Shown: positions 17,220-26,361, counted from the stretch's first letter. The stretch is 64,000 bases of DNA from JALYNX01 sp963746905 (GCA_963746905.1 CAVVCY010000002.1:331694-395693); one strand, 5' to 3'. A program made the numbers and translations. Notes: a model not told the origin generated them from the sequence alone.

Positions 17220-18127
17220 ATGAAGCTGCCGCGTCGAACCTTTCTGGCTCTGCTTTGCCTGATCGCGGCAGGGTGCACCGCTACGTCCGACGCGCCGTCC
17301 ACAACTCCTCATGTGGTGGCCACCACCACAATCCTCGGGGACATGGCCTCGGCCATTGTCGGAGATCAAGCAATCGTTGAGACGTTGATGCCACCCGGTG
17401 CCGACCCTCATGATTTCCAGCCTTCGTCGCAACAAGTCGCGTTGATCAACAGCGCGGACCTGGTGATTGCCAACGGGCTCGGCCTCGAAGAAGGCCTTGC
17501 CGACGTCCTCGACGGTGCCAAAGATGACGGAGTCAATGTCCTCGAGATCGGCCCATTGGTCGACCCGATTCCGTTTGCCGAAGGTGGGCCGGAGGAGCTC
17601 GGGGACGATCCCCATTTCTGGAACGATCCGATCCGGGCCGCCGCCGGAGCCGAACAGATCGCCGACGCCCTGTCGGACGTCGACCCTTCTGTCGATTGGT
17701 CGGGCCCGGCCTCCGACTTCGCCAACGAGTTGCGGGATCTGGCCAATGAGATCGAGGCCATGCTTGGCGGGATCCCGGATGCCGAGCGCAAGCTGGTGAC
17801 GAATCACGACGCTCTCGGCTATTTCGCCGATCGCTACGGGTTCGAGATAGTCGGCGTCGTGATTCCGGGCGGGTCGACTCTTGCCGAACCGAGCTCAGCG
17901 GAGCTCGCTGACCTGGTCCAGGTCATGGAACTGGAGAATGTCCGGGTGATCTTCGCTGAGACCATTGCGCCAGCCGTTCTCGCCGACGCGGTGGCCGCCG
18001 AGATCGGAGAAGATGTAGAGGTGGTCGAGCTATACACCGACTCTCTGGGCCCCCCGGCTCGGGTGCCGAGACCCTGATCGACATGCTTCGCCTCGACGCC
18101 GAGCGGATCGCGGAAGCCCTGAGTTGA
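17220..18127 (+). CDS. Zinc/manganese ABC transporter, substrate-binding lipoprotein, frameshift near the 3' end
   Basis: The protein starts with a lipoprotein signal (lipobox ending AAGC, Cys19) and continues as a cluster A-I metal-binding protein. Likely metal ligands are His64 (GADPHDFQPSS), His132 (DDPHFWND) and His196 (TNHDALGYFADRYG). A His-rich loop, usual in zinc-specific proteins, is absent. The frame ends early at 18077 because a C run at about 18049-18054 appears one base short. With one more C the frame continues as GSGAETLIDMLRLDAERIAEALS to the TGA at 18127, the normal C-terminus. The box at 17182-17196 suggests repression by the divergent Fur-family protein. Confidence 0.88.
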
Positions 18128-18143
18128 CCCTCATCCCACTACC

Positions 18144-18995
18144 TTGCGGCCGGCCGTGGACTGGCTGACCGAGCCGTTCGCACTTGCTTTCCAGCAGCGC
18201 GCCCTGATCGGCGGATCGCTTGCTGCGCTGGCCCTGGCCGTGGTCGGCACATGGGTCGTGATCCGGGGAATGACCTTTCTTGGCGACGCCCTGGTCCACG
18301 GTGTCATCCCTGGGATTGCCTTAGCGATCCTGCTCGACTTCAACGTCCTCTTGGGGGCGGCCGTGGCGGCGACGGTGATGATCGCCGGCATCAACCTGGT
18401 GCATCGCCAGACCAGCTTCTCCGAGGACACCGGCATCGGCCTCCTCTTCGTGGGGATGCTCGGGCTCGGCGTGATCCTCATCTCGCGCAGCGACTCCTAC
18501 ACCGGCAGTCTGACCGGAATCCTGTTTGGGGACGCCCTTGGAGTCACCGGTGACGACTTGATCGTCCTCGGCGTCGTGGCCGGGGTCGTGCTGTTGGTGT
18601 CGACCTTGCTCTACCGAAACTTTCTGGTCCTGTCCTTCAACGAGCACAAGGCGAAGCTGCTCGGCCTCAACCCGCGGCTGGCGCATCTGGCACTGCTCGG
18701 GCTGACGACGCTGTCGATTGTGGGGTCGTTTCAGACCGTGGGGACTCTTTTGGTGTTCGGGCTTCTGGTGGGGCCCGCAGCGACCGCAGCTCTCCTTGTC
18801 AAGAGGGTGCCGGCGATGATGATCACCGCTGCGGCCATCGGCATCCTGTCGGTGGCCCTAGGCCTGATCGTCAGCTATTACGCCGACACCTCGGGCTCGG
18901 CCACGATCTCCGTGGTTCCGATCGTGCTCTTCTTCATCGTTCTCACGATCAGATCGCTCACCCGGAGAGCACCCGCCTTGGCCAGCCACGGCTAG
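18144..18995 (+). CDS. Zinc/manganese ABC transporter, permease
   Basis: About eight membrane helices with the ABC-3 permease pattern GGSLAALALAVVGTWVVIRGMTFLGDALVHGVIPGIA at the N-terminus and VGTLLVFGLLVGPAATA near residue 205. The protein forms the membrane channel of the metal importer. The start is either TTG at 18144 or GTG at 18156; neither has a strong ribosome binding site. It lies 16 bases after the corrected end of the binding-protein gene. Its 3' end overlaps the convergent PEBP gene by 4 bases. Confidence 0.9.
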   Translation: MRPAVDWLTEPFALAFQQRALIGGSLAALALAVVGTWVVIRGMTFLGDALVHGVIPGIALAILLDFNVLLGAAVAATVMIAGINLVHRQTSFSEDTGIGLLFVGMLGLGVILISRSDSYTGSLTGILFGDALGVTGDDLIVLGVVAGVVLLVSTLLYRNFLVLSFNEHKAKLLGLNPRLAHLALLGLTTLSIVGSFQTVGTLLVFGLLVGPAATAALLVKRVPAMMITAAAIGILSVALGLIVSYYADTSGSATISVVPIVLFFIVLTIRSLTRRAPALASHG

Positions 18996-19621
18996 CCGCG
19001 GAGACGCGGGTTCTGGGTGTAGGTGCCGGTGACAGAGGCCTCGGCAAGCACGTGACCGGCGATCGCATCACGGACTTCTTGACCGGTGAACTCACCCGTC
19101 ACAGGCACCTCGTCGATGTCGAGGGCATAGAGGGTGAAGACGTAGTGGTGCGGGATCGAGTCGTTCCAGGGCGGGGCCGGCCCGTCATATCCGAGGTAGT
19201 TCCCCGTCATCTCGGGGTCGCCTGCAAACCAACCCGTGTAGTCGTTGAGACCCTGCCTACACCCACCCGGGCCGAAGGCGACGTTCTTGCCGTGTGGCAT
19301 CACTCCGACACAGAACTGACCCTCGCCAATCGAGCGCAGCTCCGAGGGCAGCTCCACGGTCACCCAATGGAAGAAGTCGACCCGGGGCAGATCCGCCGGT
19401 ACCTCGCGCCCTTCTTGATTCACATCATCGCCACGGGAGGGGCAATCGGGGTCGTGACAGATGAGGGCGAAGGATCTCGTCCCCTCCGGCACTTCATCCC
19501 AGCTCAACTCGGGATTGACATTCCCGGAGAAAGTGACGTGGTTCTCCGGATCGGGAGTCGCAAGCGCATACCGATCGGGGATCGGGCCGCCGTTGCGAAA
19601 ACTGGCTGTTGTCAGCTTCAT
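18992..19621 (-). CDS. YbhB/YbcL-family (PEBP-like) protein
   Basis: The 209-residue protein belongs to the phosphatidylethanolamine-binding-protein-like family. It shows FALICHDPDCPSRGDDVNQEGREVP, FFHWVTVELP, GKNVAFGPGGCRQGLNDYTGW, YLGYDGPAPPWNDSIPHHYVFTLYALD. Its length is slightly above the bacterial norm because of an insert around the DDVNQEGREV segment. The ATG at 19621 has a good GGAGGTGAG ribosome binding site. The biochemical role of bacterial members is unsettled. The gene ends in a 4-base overlap with the metal permease gene. Confidence 0.9.
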   Translation of the reverse strand: MKLTTASFRNGGPIPDRYALATPDPENHVTFSGNVNPELSWDEVPEGTRSFALICHDPDCPSRGDDVNQEGREVPADLPRVDFFHWVTVELPSELRSIGEGQFCVGVMPHGKNVAFGPGGCRQGLNDYTGWFAGDPEMTGNYLGYDGPAPPWNDSIPHHYVFTLYALDIDEVPVTGEFTGQEVRDAIAGHVLAEASVTGTYTQNPRLRG

Positions 19622-19730
19622 CTCACCTCCGCAATCGACCCTACTCAATCGCTGAGGCTGACCTAGTACCCCTGAACGCAGCCGGCCTGGTGCAACACGC
19701 TCAGGTGCGCGGCGCTCTCGGTGAGTCCGA

Positions 19731-19765
19731 CAAAGACTCCCGGACCAAAGGTCCGGGAGTCTTGT
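19731..19765. terminator. Strong intrinsic terminator hairpin, probably bidirectional
   Basis: AAGACTCCCGGACC and GGTCCGGGAGTCTT form a perfect 14-base-pair stem with an AAA loop. It stands between the PEBP gene and the small membrane-protein gene. The region from 19622 to 19730 and from 19766 to 19800 otherwise shows nothing I can identify. Confidence 0.85.
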
Positions 19766-19800
19766 CACCGGTCGACATGGGCCATCGCCAGTCGATTTGG

Positions 19801-20280
19801 TTATCGAGGTCCCTGGGTCCGACTATCGCCAAGACCATTGCTTCCGACGTTCGATTCGGGAGCCGTAGCGGGCGGCAGGTAGCCGTCCTGCACCCCCTGG
19901 AGCCTCATCCAATAGCTAGAAGCGTTGGAGGCATCGGCGGGAGGTAGAAAGCCGTCCTGCACGAGCTCCAATCTCCTCCAATATGCGGCGGAGTCCCCAG
20001 CTTCACTGACGACGTGCATACTGGGCGTGATTGCTTTCGCCGGCTGAGTCTTGGCGTCCTGGAAGATCGCGACAGCTAACGCTCCTAGTAATGCTGCCAA
20101 TCCGAGCAGGACCAGAAAGTTCTGCTTCCGGTTCGGTCGATGAATCGTAATGGTCATTCTTCTTGTCCTTTTGGTCTCGAGACCATCTCGTGGCGACAGC
20201 GTCTCCTGTCTGATGAATTGCTCGACCATTTCGGCCAAAACAGATGGCGCTTGGGTCGTTTCGAGGTGACGTTGGTACAC
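19801..20280 (-). CDS. Small single-pass membrane protein with a twin YWxRLxxVQDG repeat, function unknown
   Basis: The 159-residue product has a polar N-terminal part, one hydrophobic helix at about residues 55-73, and an outer region holding two copies of a 15-residue motif: YWRRLELVQDGFLPP (100-114) and YWMRLQGVQDGYLPP (123-137). The copies are 8 residues apart. I do not recognise the family. The GTG start at 20280 has an excellent AAAGGAGG ribosome binding site at 6-base spacing; an ATG at 20158, just before the membrane helix, is a second candidate. It lies downstream of a decayed LuxR-family gene. It could be a surface or cell-wall protein, but no function can be assigned. Confidence 0.6.
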   Translation of the reverse strand: MYQRHLETTQAPSVLAEMVEQFIRQETLSPRDGLETKRTRRMTITIHRPNRKQNFLVLLGLAALLGALAVAIFQDAKTQPAKAITPSMHVVSEAGDSAAYWRRLELVQDGFLPPADASNASSYWMRLQGVQDGYLPPATAPESNVGSNGLGDSRTQGPR

Positions 20281-20320
20281 AAGGAGCCTCCTTTCGTCGT
20301 GTGTCTCACCTCACGACGAA
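20281..20320 (-). promoter_or_regulatory. 5' leader with two inverted repeats, one covering the ribosome binding site
   Basis: On the minus strand, TTCGTCGTG and CACGACGAA (20312-20320 and 20293-20301) form a perfect 9-base inverted repeat with a 10-base spacer. Directly after it, AAGGAGGCTCCTT is a second palindrome containing the AAAGGAGG ribosome binding site of the small membrane-protein gene. The two could act as an operator or as RNA hairpins that block the ribosome binding site. Confidence 0.45.
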
Positions 20321-20360
20321 CGTAAGGCTGGGTCGCCCGAAGGTCATCGGGAGACTCTCC

Positions 20361-21142
20361 CTATGTTGGGGTGATCCCCTCCCCATCTTGTGGGGACAAG
20401 CCAAGGGCGGCTGCTGCACCGACCGCCTCACGCCTATTACGGACAGACAACTTGCTCAAGATGGCCGACACGTGGTGGTCGACAGTCTTGGAAGAAACCA
20501 CAAGACGGCTGGCGATCTCTGAATTGCTGAGATGCTCACAAAGTAGGGCCAGGACCTCGAGTTCGCGGATTGTGAGCCCCGCCGGGCTGGCTTGGGTGGT
20601 GGCGCGAGGACCCCGTGGCAGTGTCCGGACACCCAGTTCGCGCCGTGGTTCAAGATGAACTGAGCCTGTTCTAGCGCCTTCACCCACCGGCCTTCTAGGA
20701 ACGTCGTGAATGACTGCTCAGCAAGCAAACCGTAAAGGGCAAGTGTCAGGTCAGCGGCCGCGGCGATCGCGATTCCTTGCTCGACGTAGGCAGCAGCAAG
20801 TCGAGGCAAGAAGGCAAGGTTGAGATGGTTTGCCAGGTTGAAGCAGGCTCGAGCGGCGTCCTCATCGAGTCCAGCAGCGAGGCACCGGGCCAGGTTCTGG
20901 CGGAGCATGTCGGGCCCGCGGGCATCCCCGAGGGTGGACATCGCCGTAGCCAGCGTGTCGTGGGCATGGATCGCAATTTCCACCTCTGCGAGCCGATCCG
21001 CCATTTCCATAGCCTGCCGCCCCACATCGACGGCGTCATCGAGTTCATCGAGCATCATGTGCTGGCGCGCCAAGGTGGCCAGTGCGCGAGCCAGGTCAGC
21101 CGACTCCCCCTGAGGTGTCAGTAGGGCGATGGCTTCGACCAC
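20361..21142 (-). pseudogene. Remnant of a LuxR-family (ATPase/TPR/HTH) regulator
   Basis: The 5' part reads as TPR-like helices (SADLARALATLARQHMMLDELDDAVDVGRQAMEMAD, then FLEGRWVKALEQAQFILNHGANWVSG). The 3' part, in a different frame, is a complete GerE/LuxR DNA-binding domain (GLTIRELEVLALLCEHLSNSEIASRLVVSSKTVDHHVSAILSKL, shown here only by its ends in function). Proteins of this type usually have about 900 residues with an N-terminal AAA ATPase. Here the ATPase is missing, and a segment between TPR and HTH is also missing along with the frame change. This is more than a simple base error, so I call it a decayed gene. The left-out N-terminus ends against the LLM gene at 21118-21142, suggesting a deletion junction. 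Confidence 0.75.
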
Positions 21143-22047
21143 AGCCTGATGAGGCGGATCACCTCGCCCATCTCCTCGACGCTCGCCGAGTCGATCGGGT
21201 CGAGCACGAGCTGGACATGGCTGATCCCGGCGGCGGCGTAATCCCTCAACAGTTGGGCTAGATACTCCCGGCTTCCGATGTGGGGGACGTCGTCGGGGAG
21301 CACTCCCCGCCCGGTGATCCGCCCGGTGCCCCCAGGAAGCTGGATATACACACTGACTGTCTTCTCGACCTCACCGGGATCACGCCCGGCGAGGGCAGCC
21401 GCGTCGTCGATCTCCTCGAGCAGGGGGGCCAGTCGGCTCAGCTCGTTGCCAAACGAGGCATGCCACGAATTCCACATCGACACGTAGGGCAGGGTGATGC
21501 CCAGCATCCGGGGCCCGTTTGACCCGACCAGCAGCGGGATGCCCGGTCTCGCCTTGGGTGCGAGCTCGGCACCGCGCACTGTGTAATAGGTGCCCTCGAA
21601 ATCGATGTGCCCTTCGCTGAGCAGGGTGCGAATGATGGTGAAGGCCTCCTCGAACCGATCGATGCGGTGATCGAAGGGAAAGCCAAAACCGTCGTACTCG
21701 GTCTGGTTCCATCCCGCCCCGAGACCGAGAATCAGGCGCCCGCCGGAGATCTCATCGACGGTGGCCGCCTTCTTGGCCAGCATTGCCGGGGCATGAAAGG
21801 AGGTGCAGGCGACGAGCGGGCCAAGGCTCACCGTCTCTGTGGCCTCGCCCAGGGCCGCCAGCATGGCCCAGGTCTCAAGGGGCCCCCGCACCCCAAAGGC
21901 CTCATCCCGGTAGAGGAGATGGTCGCCGAACCAGATCGAGTCGAAGCCGACAGCCTCCGCAGTGCGCGCCACGTCTCGGATCTCGATCCAACCTGCATCC
22001 CGCTCGACCTCCGGGAGTTGGACCCCGACTTTGAGTGTCTCTGGCAT
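21118..22047 (-). CDS. Luciferase-like (probably F420-dependent) oxidoreductase
   Basis: The 309-residue TIM-barrel protein belongs to the LLM superfamily. It shows GVQLPEVERDAGWIEIRDVA, AEAVGFDSIWFGDHL, VSLGPLVACTSFHAPAMLAKKAATVDEISGGRLILGLGAGWNQ (only the ends of this region are characteristic) and a late loop with HVQLVLDP. The GLGAGWN motif is the usual cofactor-site element of F420-type members. Substrate unknown. Its 3' end abuts and slightly overlaps the LuxR remnant, so its last residues (RLWSKPSPY) may be rearranged. It is divergent from glpD over 58 bases. Confidence 0.85.
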   Translation of the reverse strand: MPETLKVGVQLPEVERDAGWIEIRDVARTAEAVGFDSIWFGDHLLYRDEAFGVRGPLETWAMLAALGEATETVSLGPLVACTSFHAPAMLAKKAATVDEISGGRLILGLGAGWNQTEYDGFGFPFDHRIDRFEEAFTIIRTLLSEGHIDFEGTYYTVRGAELAPKARPGIPLLVGSNGPRMLGITLPYVSMWNSWHASFGNELSRLAPLLEEIDDAAALAGRDPGEVEKTVSVYIQLPGGTGRITGRGVLPDDVPHIGSREYLAQLLRDYAAAGISHVQLVLDPIDSASVEEMGEVIRLIRLWSKPSPY

Positions 22048-22105
22048 GGCGGCATCGTACGGTGCGCTTCGCTATCGAAGTGAGCGGGCTAAACCTGAGG
22101 TAGTC

Positions 22106-23800
22106 GTGAGCCAGCCGAAACCAGCCTCAGAGCTCAATGCACATCAAAGAGCATCCGACCTGGAGCGAATGCGCTTGGAGGTATTCGACATCGCTGTGAT
22201 CGGTGGCGGGGTGACCGGGTGCGGGATTGCGGTGGACGCGGCCACACGGGGCTTAACGGTGGCCTTGATAGAACAACGGGACTATGCCTCGGGCACATCG
22301 AGTCGTTCGAGCAAGTTGTTCCATGGTGGTCTCCGCTACTTGGAGCACCGCAACTTCACCCTGGTCAAGGAAGCCCTCGCCGAGCGCAACCTCATGTTGA
22401 ACGTGCTCTGTCCCTATCTCTGCACCCCAGTCTCGTTCCTCTACCCGTTGCAGCACCTGTTCTGGGAAAGGCTATATGTCGGCGCCGGTGTCTTCCTGTA
22501 CGACAGGCTGGCGGCGCGGACCCATAACCCGCTCCCCCAGCACCGGCACTTGAGTCAAAAGAGCGCCCTGGAAATGGCGCCCGCCCTGGCAGAAGCGTCG
22601 CTCAAGGGTGGAGTGCTCTATTGGGACGTCATGGTCGACGATGCCCGTCACACGATGACCCTGGCCCGCACCGCCAAGGCTCACGGCGCCGCCCTCGCCC
22701 CGAGCACCCGCGCCACCGGGATGTTGATCGAGAACGGATCGGTGGCCGGAATCCAGGCGCGCGACCTCGAGTCCGGCACCGACTTCGAAATCAAGGCCAA
22801 GAAGGTCATCGCCGCCGGCGGAGTCTGGAGCGACGACATCCAGGCGATGGCCGGAGATCGGGGCCAGGATGTCCGCGCCTCCAAAGGTGTCCACCTGGTG
22901 GTCTCTCGCGATCGGATCAACTCCAGCACCGGGATGATCCTGCGCACCGAGGTCAGCGTCCTCTTCGTCATCCCGTGGGGCCGGCACTGGCTGATCGGGA
23001 CCACCGACACCCCGTGGTCACTGCGCCGGGCCCATCCCGCCGCCTGTCTCGACGACATCCAGTATCTGCTGCGATGGGTGAACACCGCGCTGTCCACGCC
23101 GATCGGTCCCGAGGACGTGGTGGGGGTCTACGCCGGGCTCCGACCTCTCCTGGTCGGGGAGTCCGACGAGACGAGCAAGCTGAGCCGAGAGCATGCAGTC
23201 ATCGTGTCGGACACCGGTCTGATCACCGTGGCCGGGGGCAAATACACCACCTACCGGGTGATGGCGAGGGACGCAGTCGATGCCGCTGTCGGCACGGTTC
23301 CACCATCCCGGACCGAGACGATCCCACTGGTCGGGGCAGCGGGTTATCAGGAGCTGTGGGACTACCGCACCGGGTCCGGGATGGACGAAGAGCTCTTCGA
23401 GCATCTCGTGGGTCGTTTTGGCCTTTCCACGTTCGATCTGCTGGCGACCATCGATGCCGATCCCAGTCTGGGCAGGCCCCTGATAGACGAGGCCCCATAC
23501 CTTCGGGCAGAGATTTCATACGCGGTGACCCACGAGGGGGCGTTGCACCTCGATGATGTGCTCACCCGCCGCACCCGGATCTCGATCGAGACCCGCGACC
23601 GGGGACGGCTCGCCGCACCCCTGGCTGCAGAGATCATGGCCGGACTCCTCGGCTGGGATCAGGTCACCGTCGCCCGAGAGATCGAGCACTATCTGGCACG
23701 GGTGCAAGCCGAGCTCGACTCACAACGCCAGCCCGACGACCAGACGGCTGATGCCGCCCGGATGGGGGCGCCCGACGTCAGGACCGGGCAGGCCGAGTAA
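22106..23800 (+). CDS. glpD: Glycerol-3-phosphate dehydrogenase, FAD-dependent (aerobic type)
   Basis: The 564-residue flavoprotein oxidises glycerol-3-phosphate to dihydroxyacetone phosphate and passes electrons to the membrane quinone pool. It has the FAD motif VIGGGVTGCG near residue 31, SSRSSKLFHGGLRYLEHRNFTLV-type glpD signatures (start SSRSSKLFHGG), IPWGRHWLIGTTDTPW, and TVAGGKYTTYR. A C-terminal helical domain follows (LLATIDADPSLGRPL onward). I chose the GTG at 22106 with TGAGGT upstream; an open frame continues to 21962 inside the divergent gene, where it is a shadow. No glpF or glpK is nearby. Confidence 0.92.
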   Translation: MSQPKPASELNAHQRASDLERMRLEVFDIAVIGGGVTGCGIAVDAATRGLTVALIEQRDYASGTSSRSSKLFHGGLRYLEHRNFTLVKEALAERNLMLNVLCPYLCTPVSFLYPLQHLFWERLYVGAGVFLYDRLAARTHNPLPQHRHLSQKSALEMAPALAEASLKGGVLYWDVMVDDARHTMTLARTAKAHGAALAPSTRATGMLIENGSVAGIQARDLESGTDFEIKAKKVIAAGGVWSDDIQAMAGDRGQDVRASKGVHLVVSRDRINSSTGMILRTEVSVLFVIPWGRHWLIGTTDTPWSLRRAHPAACLDDIQYLLRWVNTALSTPIGPEDVVGVYAGLRPLLVGESDETSKLSREHAVIVSDTGLITVAGGKYTTYRVMARDAVDAAVGTVPPSRTETIPLVGAAGYQELWDYRTGSGMDEELFEHLVGRFGLSTFDLLATIDADPSLGRPLIDEAPYLRAEISYAVTHEGALHLDDVLTRRTRISIETRDRGRLAAPLAAEIMAGLLGWDQVTVAREIEHYLARVQAELDSQRQPDDQTADAARMGAPDVRTGQAE

Positions 23801-23803
23801 CGA

Positions 23804-24259
23804 TCAGAGCGTGAGTCTGAGGACCATTACGGTGATGGTCACCAGGACCAGAAGGGTGTCGATGACCCCGAAGGTGGCGAGGCGCCCGGTGGCCGCCTTG
23901 ATCCCGGGCTCGTCACCGGCATCGATGGCATCGGCGGCCCGCTTCGAAACCGGGTCGAAAACGAACTTCCCGAACAGGGCGCCGACCACGATCGTGATGA
24001 AGCCGATGGTGACAAACAAGCTGCCAAAGCTGTACGCGTCGCTTTGCATCACCATCAGGATCCCGGTCAACAGGATCAGGATGGCCGCTGGCATGTAGAG
24101 GACGGTCGACAGCCGTCCCGCGATGCGGTACCAGCCCGACGCGGCACCGGTCCCCTGCTTTATGGCCATCGGGGGAACTACCGCCTGAACGATGTTGGCT
24201 CCCAGCCAGGTGCCGGCGCCTGCGATGTGCAGCACCAACAGGAAGTCACGCAACTCCAA
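23804..24259 (-). CDS. Small four-helix membrane protein (DUF2269/CopD-like)
   Basis: The 151-residue protein has four hydrophobic helices. The start MELRDFLLVLHIAGAGTWLGAN, with a His in the first helix, resembles DUF2269 and CopD-like membrane proteins. Function is unknown. It is convergent with glpD, with a 3-base gap, and divergent from the next small membrane-protein gene over 76 bases (24260-24335), in which I see no distinct signal beyond room for two promoters. Confidence 0.7.
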   Translation of the reverse strand: MELRDFLLVLHIAGAGTWLGANIVQAVVPPMAIKQGTGAASGWYRIAGRLSTVLYMPAAILILLTGILMVMQSDAYSFGSLFVTIGFITIVVGALFGKFVFDPVSKRAADAIDAGDEPGIKAATGRLATFGVIDTLLVLVTITVMVLRLTL

Positions 24260-24335
24260 AACAACCCTCCATCGTCGTGATCCGCCAAGTTATCGAATTG
24301 GCAACCGCCGACGTCGGCATACCATCGCCGCCCCA

Positions 24336-24710
24336 ATGACTCCAGCCAATGAGCCAGCCGGGTGCCGTGACACCGCGATAGCCACCGCTTTTCTCTTGGG
24401 ATTCGGGATCGTCATGTTCGCCATCGGGCTCACCCTGATCAATCGTGACGGATGCTCGGGAGCGTGCGAGACAGCGGGCCTCGCTCTTCTCTATGCCGGA
24501 GGGCCGGTGTCGGCGGTTATCGGGTTCTTCACCGACACGGTGGTCGTAGCCTGGCCGCTGGACGTAACCCTCTGGGTGCTGCTCGGTTTCGGAGTTGCCA
24601 GATGGGCAGGAAACCATGACCGGCGACCCCTGGGACCGGCACTTGTCGTGCTGCTCGGCTTCGCTGTCTTCGGACTAGTCCTTTCGCAGTTCGTCGAATT
24701 GACCGTTTAG
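24336..24710 (+). CDS. Small membrane protein, function unknown
   Basis: The 124-residue product has three or four hydrophobic helices and a pair of Cys in a loop (NRDGCSGACETAG), possibly on the outer face. I do not recognise a family. The ATG at 24336 begins MTPANEPAGC; upstream in-frame codons lie in the divergent promoter region. A second small secreted-type gene follows after 32 bases on the same strand. Confidence 0.6.
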   Translation: MTPANEPAGCRDTAIATAFLLGFGIVMFAIGLTLINRDGCSGACETAGLALLYAGGPVSAVIGFFTDTVVVAWPLDVTLWVLLGFGVARWAGNHDRRPLGPALVVLLGFAVFGLVLSQFVELTV

Positions 24711-24742
24711 AAACACCCCTATGCACCTACCGTGAGTGGTCG

Positions 24743-25090
24743 ATGCCAAGCGTTCCTTTCGTCCGCACCTCGTCATTCGCCCTCGCCGGTCTCGCCATTG
24801 CGCTCGCCATCAGCATGAGCGCGACTTTCCAGGCGTCCCGCCCGGGGGCGGACCTCGCCCCCACCAACGGCGCGGCAGACCTCATCCAGATCCTCCAGGG
24901 CAATCAGAACGTCCTGTGGACCTCGCTGTCGGGCAACGTCACCAGCTACGTGGTCCAGGGCTGGCCATCCAAGACAGGAGACACCGTGTTGGGCGGTGCC
25001 CTGATGATGGCGCGACCGGCGGACGGGTCGGCTGGCGTGATCGTCTTCGGCGAAAAGCCGATGACTCTCGAGTTTCAGCTCGAGCGCTAG
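24743..25090 (+). CDS. Small exported or membrane-anchored protein, function unknown
   Basis: The 115-residue protein begins with a hydrophobic helix (SFALAGLAIALAISMSATF) that could be a signal peptide or anchor. It is followed by a soluble part of about 80 residues with alternating hydrophobic strands (ADLIQILQGNQNVLWTSLSGN). No family is recognised. Its stop overlaps the convergent M16 peptidase gene by 4 bases. Confidence 0.55.
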   Translation: MPSVPFVRTSSFALAGLAIALAISMSATFQASRPGADLAPTNGAADLIQILQGNQNVLWTSLSGNVTSYVVQGWPSKTGDTVLGGALMMARPADGSAGVIVFGEKPMTLEFQLER

Positions 25091-26361
25091 GCCACGAGAT
25101 ACGGTTCGAGGTCGGCTTCCTCGAACGGTCCAACCGCTCCCACAACCCGCTCTCCGGTGAAGAGATCGGTCGCGATCGCCTGAACATCCTCGAGGGTCAC
25201 CGCCTCCAGCTTGGCCAGCCTCTCGTCGACCGAGAGATGCGGCATGCCCGAGAGCTCGTCGCGTCCGAGGCGGACCATCCGGCTGTTGGGGTCCTCCAGA
25301 GAGAGGGCAAGACCGCCGCGCATCGACCCTTTGGCCCGCTCCAATTCCTCTTCGGTGATCCCATCGGCGACGACCTTCGACAACTCGTCACGGATCACGT
25401 TGAGGGCGGTGTCTGTCTGACTCGGTGTGGTGCCGACGTAGACCCCCCAGGCGCCGGCGTCGGCATAGGCGAGACGAAACCCGTAGACGGCATAGGCGAG
25501 GCCACGCTCTTCACGCACCTCCCGAAACAGTCGAGAGGACATGCCGGACCCGACGACATGGTTCATCACCTCGAAGGCCCACCGTCTCTCATCGGATCGG
25601 GTTAGGCCCATGCCCCCAAGGACCACATGGGCTTGCTCGGTGTCACGACGGGTGATCGACACACCCGAAACCAGGGTGTTGGTCCCGAACTCGTGGTCGA
25701 CGGAGTCTCCCGACCAGTCGCCAAAGCGCGCTGCCACCATCTCGACCACCGACTCGTGCTCCAGAGACCCGGCTGCGGCCACGACCATCGACCCCGCTCC
25801 GTAGCGACGCTTCCAGTAGCCATTGATGTCGTCACGGGACATTCCCCGGATCGAATCCCTGGTCCCCAAGACCGGAGCCTCCAACGGATGGCCTGAGAAG
25901 ATGGCCATGCTGAAGTTCTCGAATGCGACATCGTCGGGGTCGTCCTCGTTCATGTTGATCTCTTCGATGACAACCTGACGCTCCGCGTCGATTTCGTTCT
26001 GACGGAAGGCCGGCTTCTGGATCATCTCGGAGAGGACATCGAATCCGGTAGCTAGATCCTGGTCGAGCAGCCTGGTCCAATAACAGGTGTTCTCCTTGGA
26101 GGTGAAGGCATTCGACTCCGCCCCGATCGAGTCGAAGATCTCCGAAACCTGGCGGGCGGAAAGAGCCTCCGAGCCCTTGAAGAGGAGGTGCTCGAGAAAA
26201 TGCGATGCCCCCTGCTCGTTGGGAAGCTCGTCACGGGTCCCGGTGTCGATCCAGCAGCCGAGGGCGATGGACCGCAGCGAAGGCATCGGCTCGGTGATGA
26301 CGCGGATGCCGTTGGGAAGTGTGGTCAGGTCGTAATGCACGCCGGGAGTGTATTGGGCCAT
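25087..26361 (-). CDS. M16-family zinc peptidase (mitochondrial-processing-peptidase-like)
   Basis: The 424-residue protein has the inverted zinc motif HFLEH (His54, Glu57, His58), with the downstream third ligand in the ERQVVIEEINM region. It ends in a second M16 domain with RLFREVREERGLAYAVYGF. This is the standard form of the actinobacterial PqqL/YmxG-like processing peptidase. It is often found next to polynucleotide phosphorylase in other genomes, which is not the case here. The start ATG at 26361 gives MAQYTPGVHYDLTTLPNG; the frame is open far upstream only as a shadow of the divergent VWA gene. Confidence 0.9.
   Translation of the reverse strand: MAQYTPGVHYDLTTLPNGIRVITEPMPSLRSIALGCWIDTGTRDELPNEQGASHFLEHLLFKGSEALSARQVSEIFDSIGAESNAFTSKENTCYWTRLLDQDLATGFDVLSEMIQKPAFRQNEIDAERQVVIEEINMNEDDPDDVAFENFSMAIFSGHPLEAPVLGTRDSIRGMSRDDINGYWKRRYGAGSMVVAAAGSLEHESVVEMVAARFGDWSGDSVDHEFGTNTLVSGVSITRRDTEQAHVVLGGMGLTRSDERRWAFEVMNHVVGSGMSSRLFREVREERGLAYAVYGFRLAYADAGAWGVYVGTTPSQTDTALNVIRDELSKVVADGITEEELERAKGSMRGGLALSLEDPNSRMVRLGRDELSGMPHLSVDERLAKLEAVTLEDVQAIATDLFTGERVVGAVGPFEEADLEPYLVA

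Noticed and set aside
19622..19730. Possible tRNA or small RNA before the terminator at 19731
   Set aside because: No cloverleaf arms or TYC-loop sequence could be found, and no promoter is evident.
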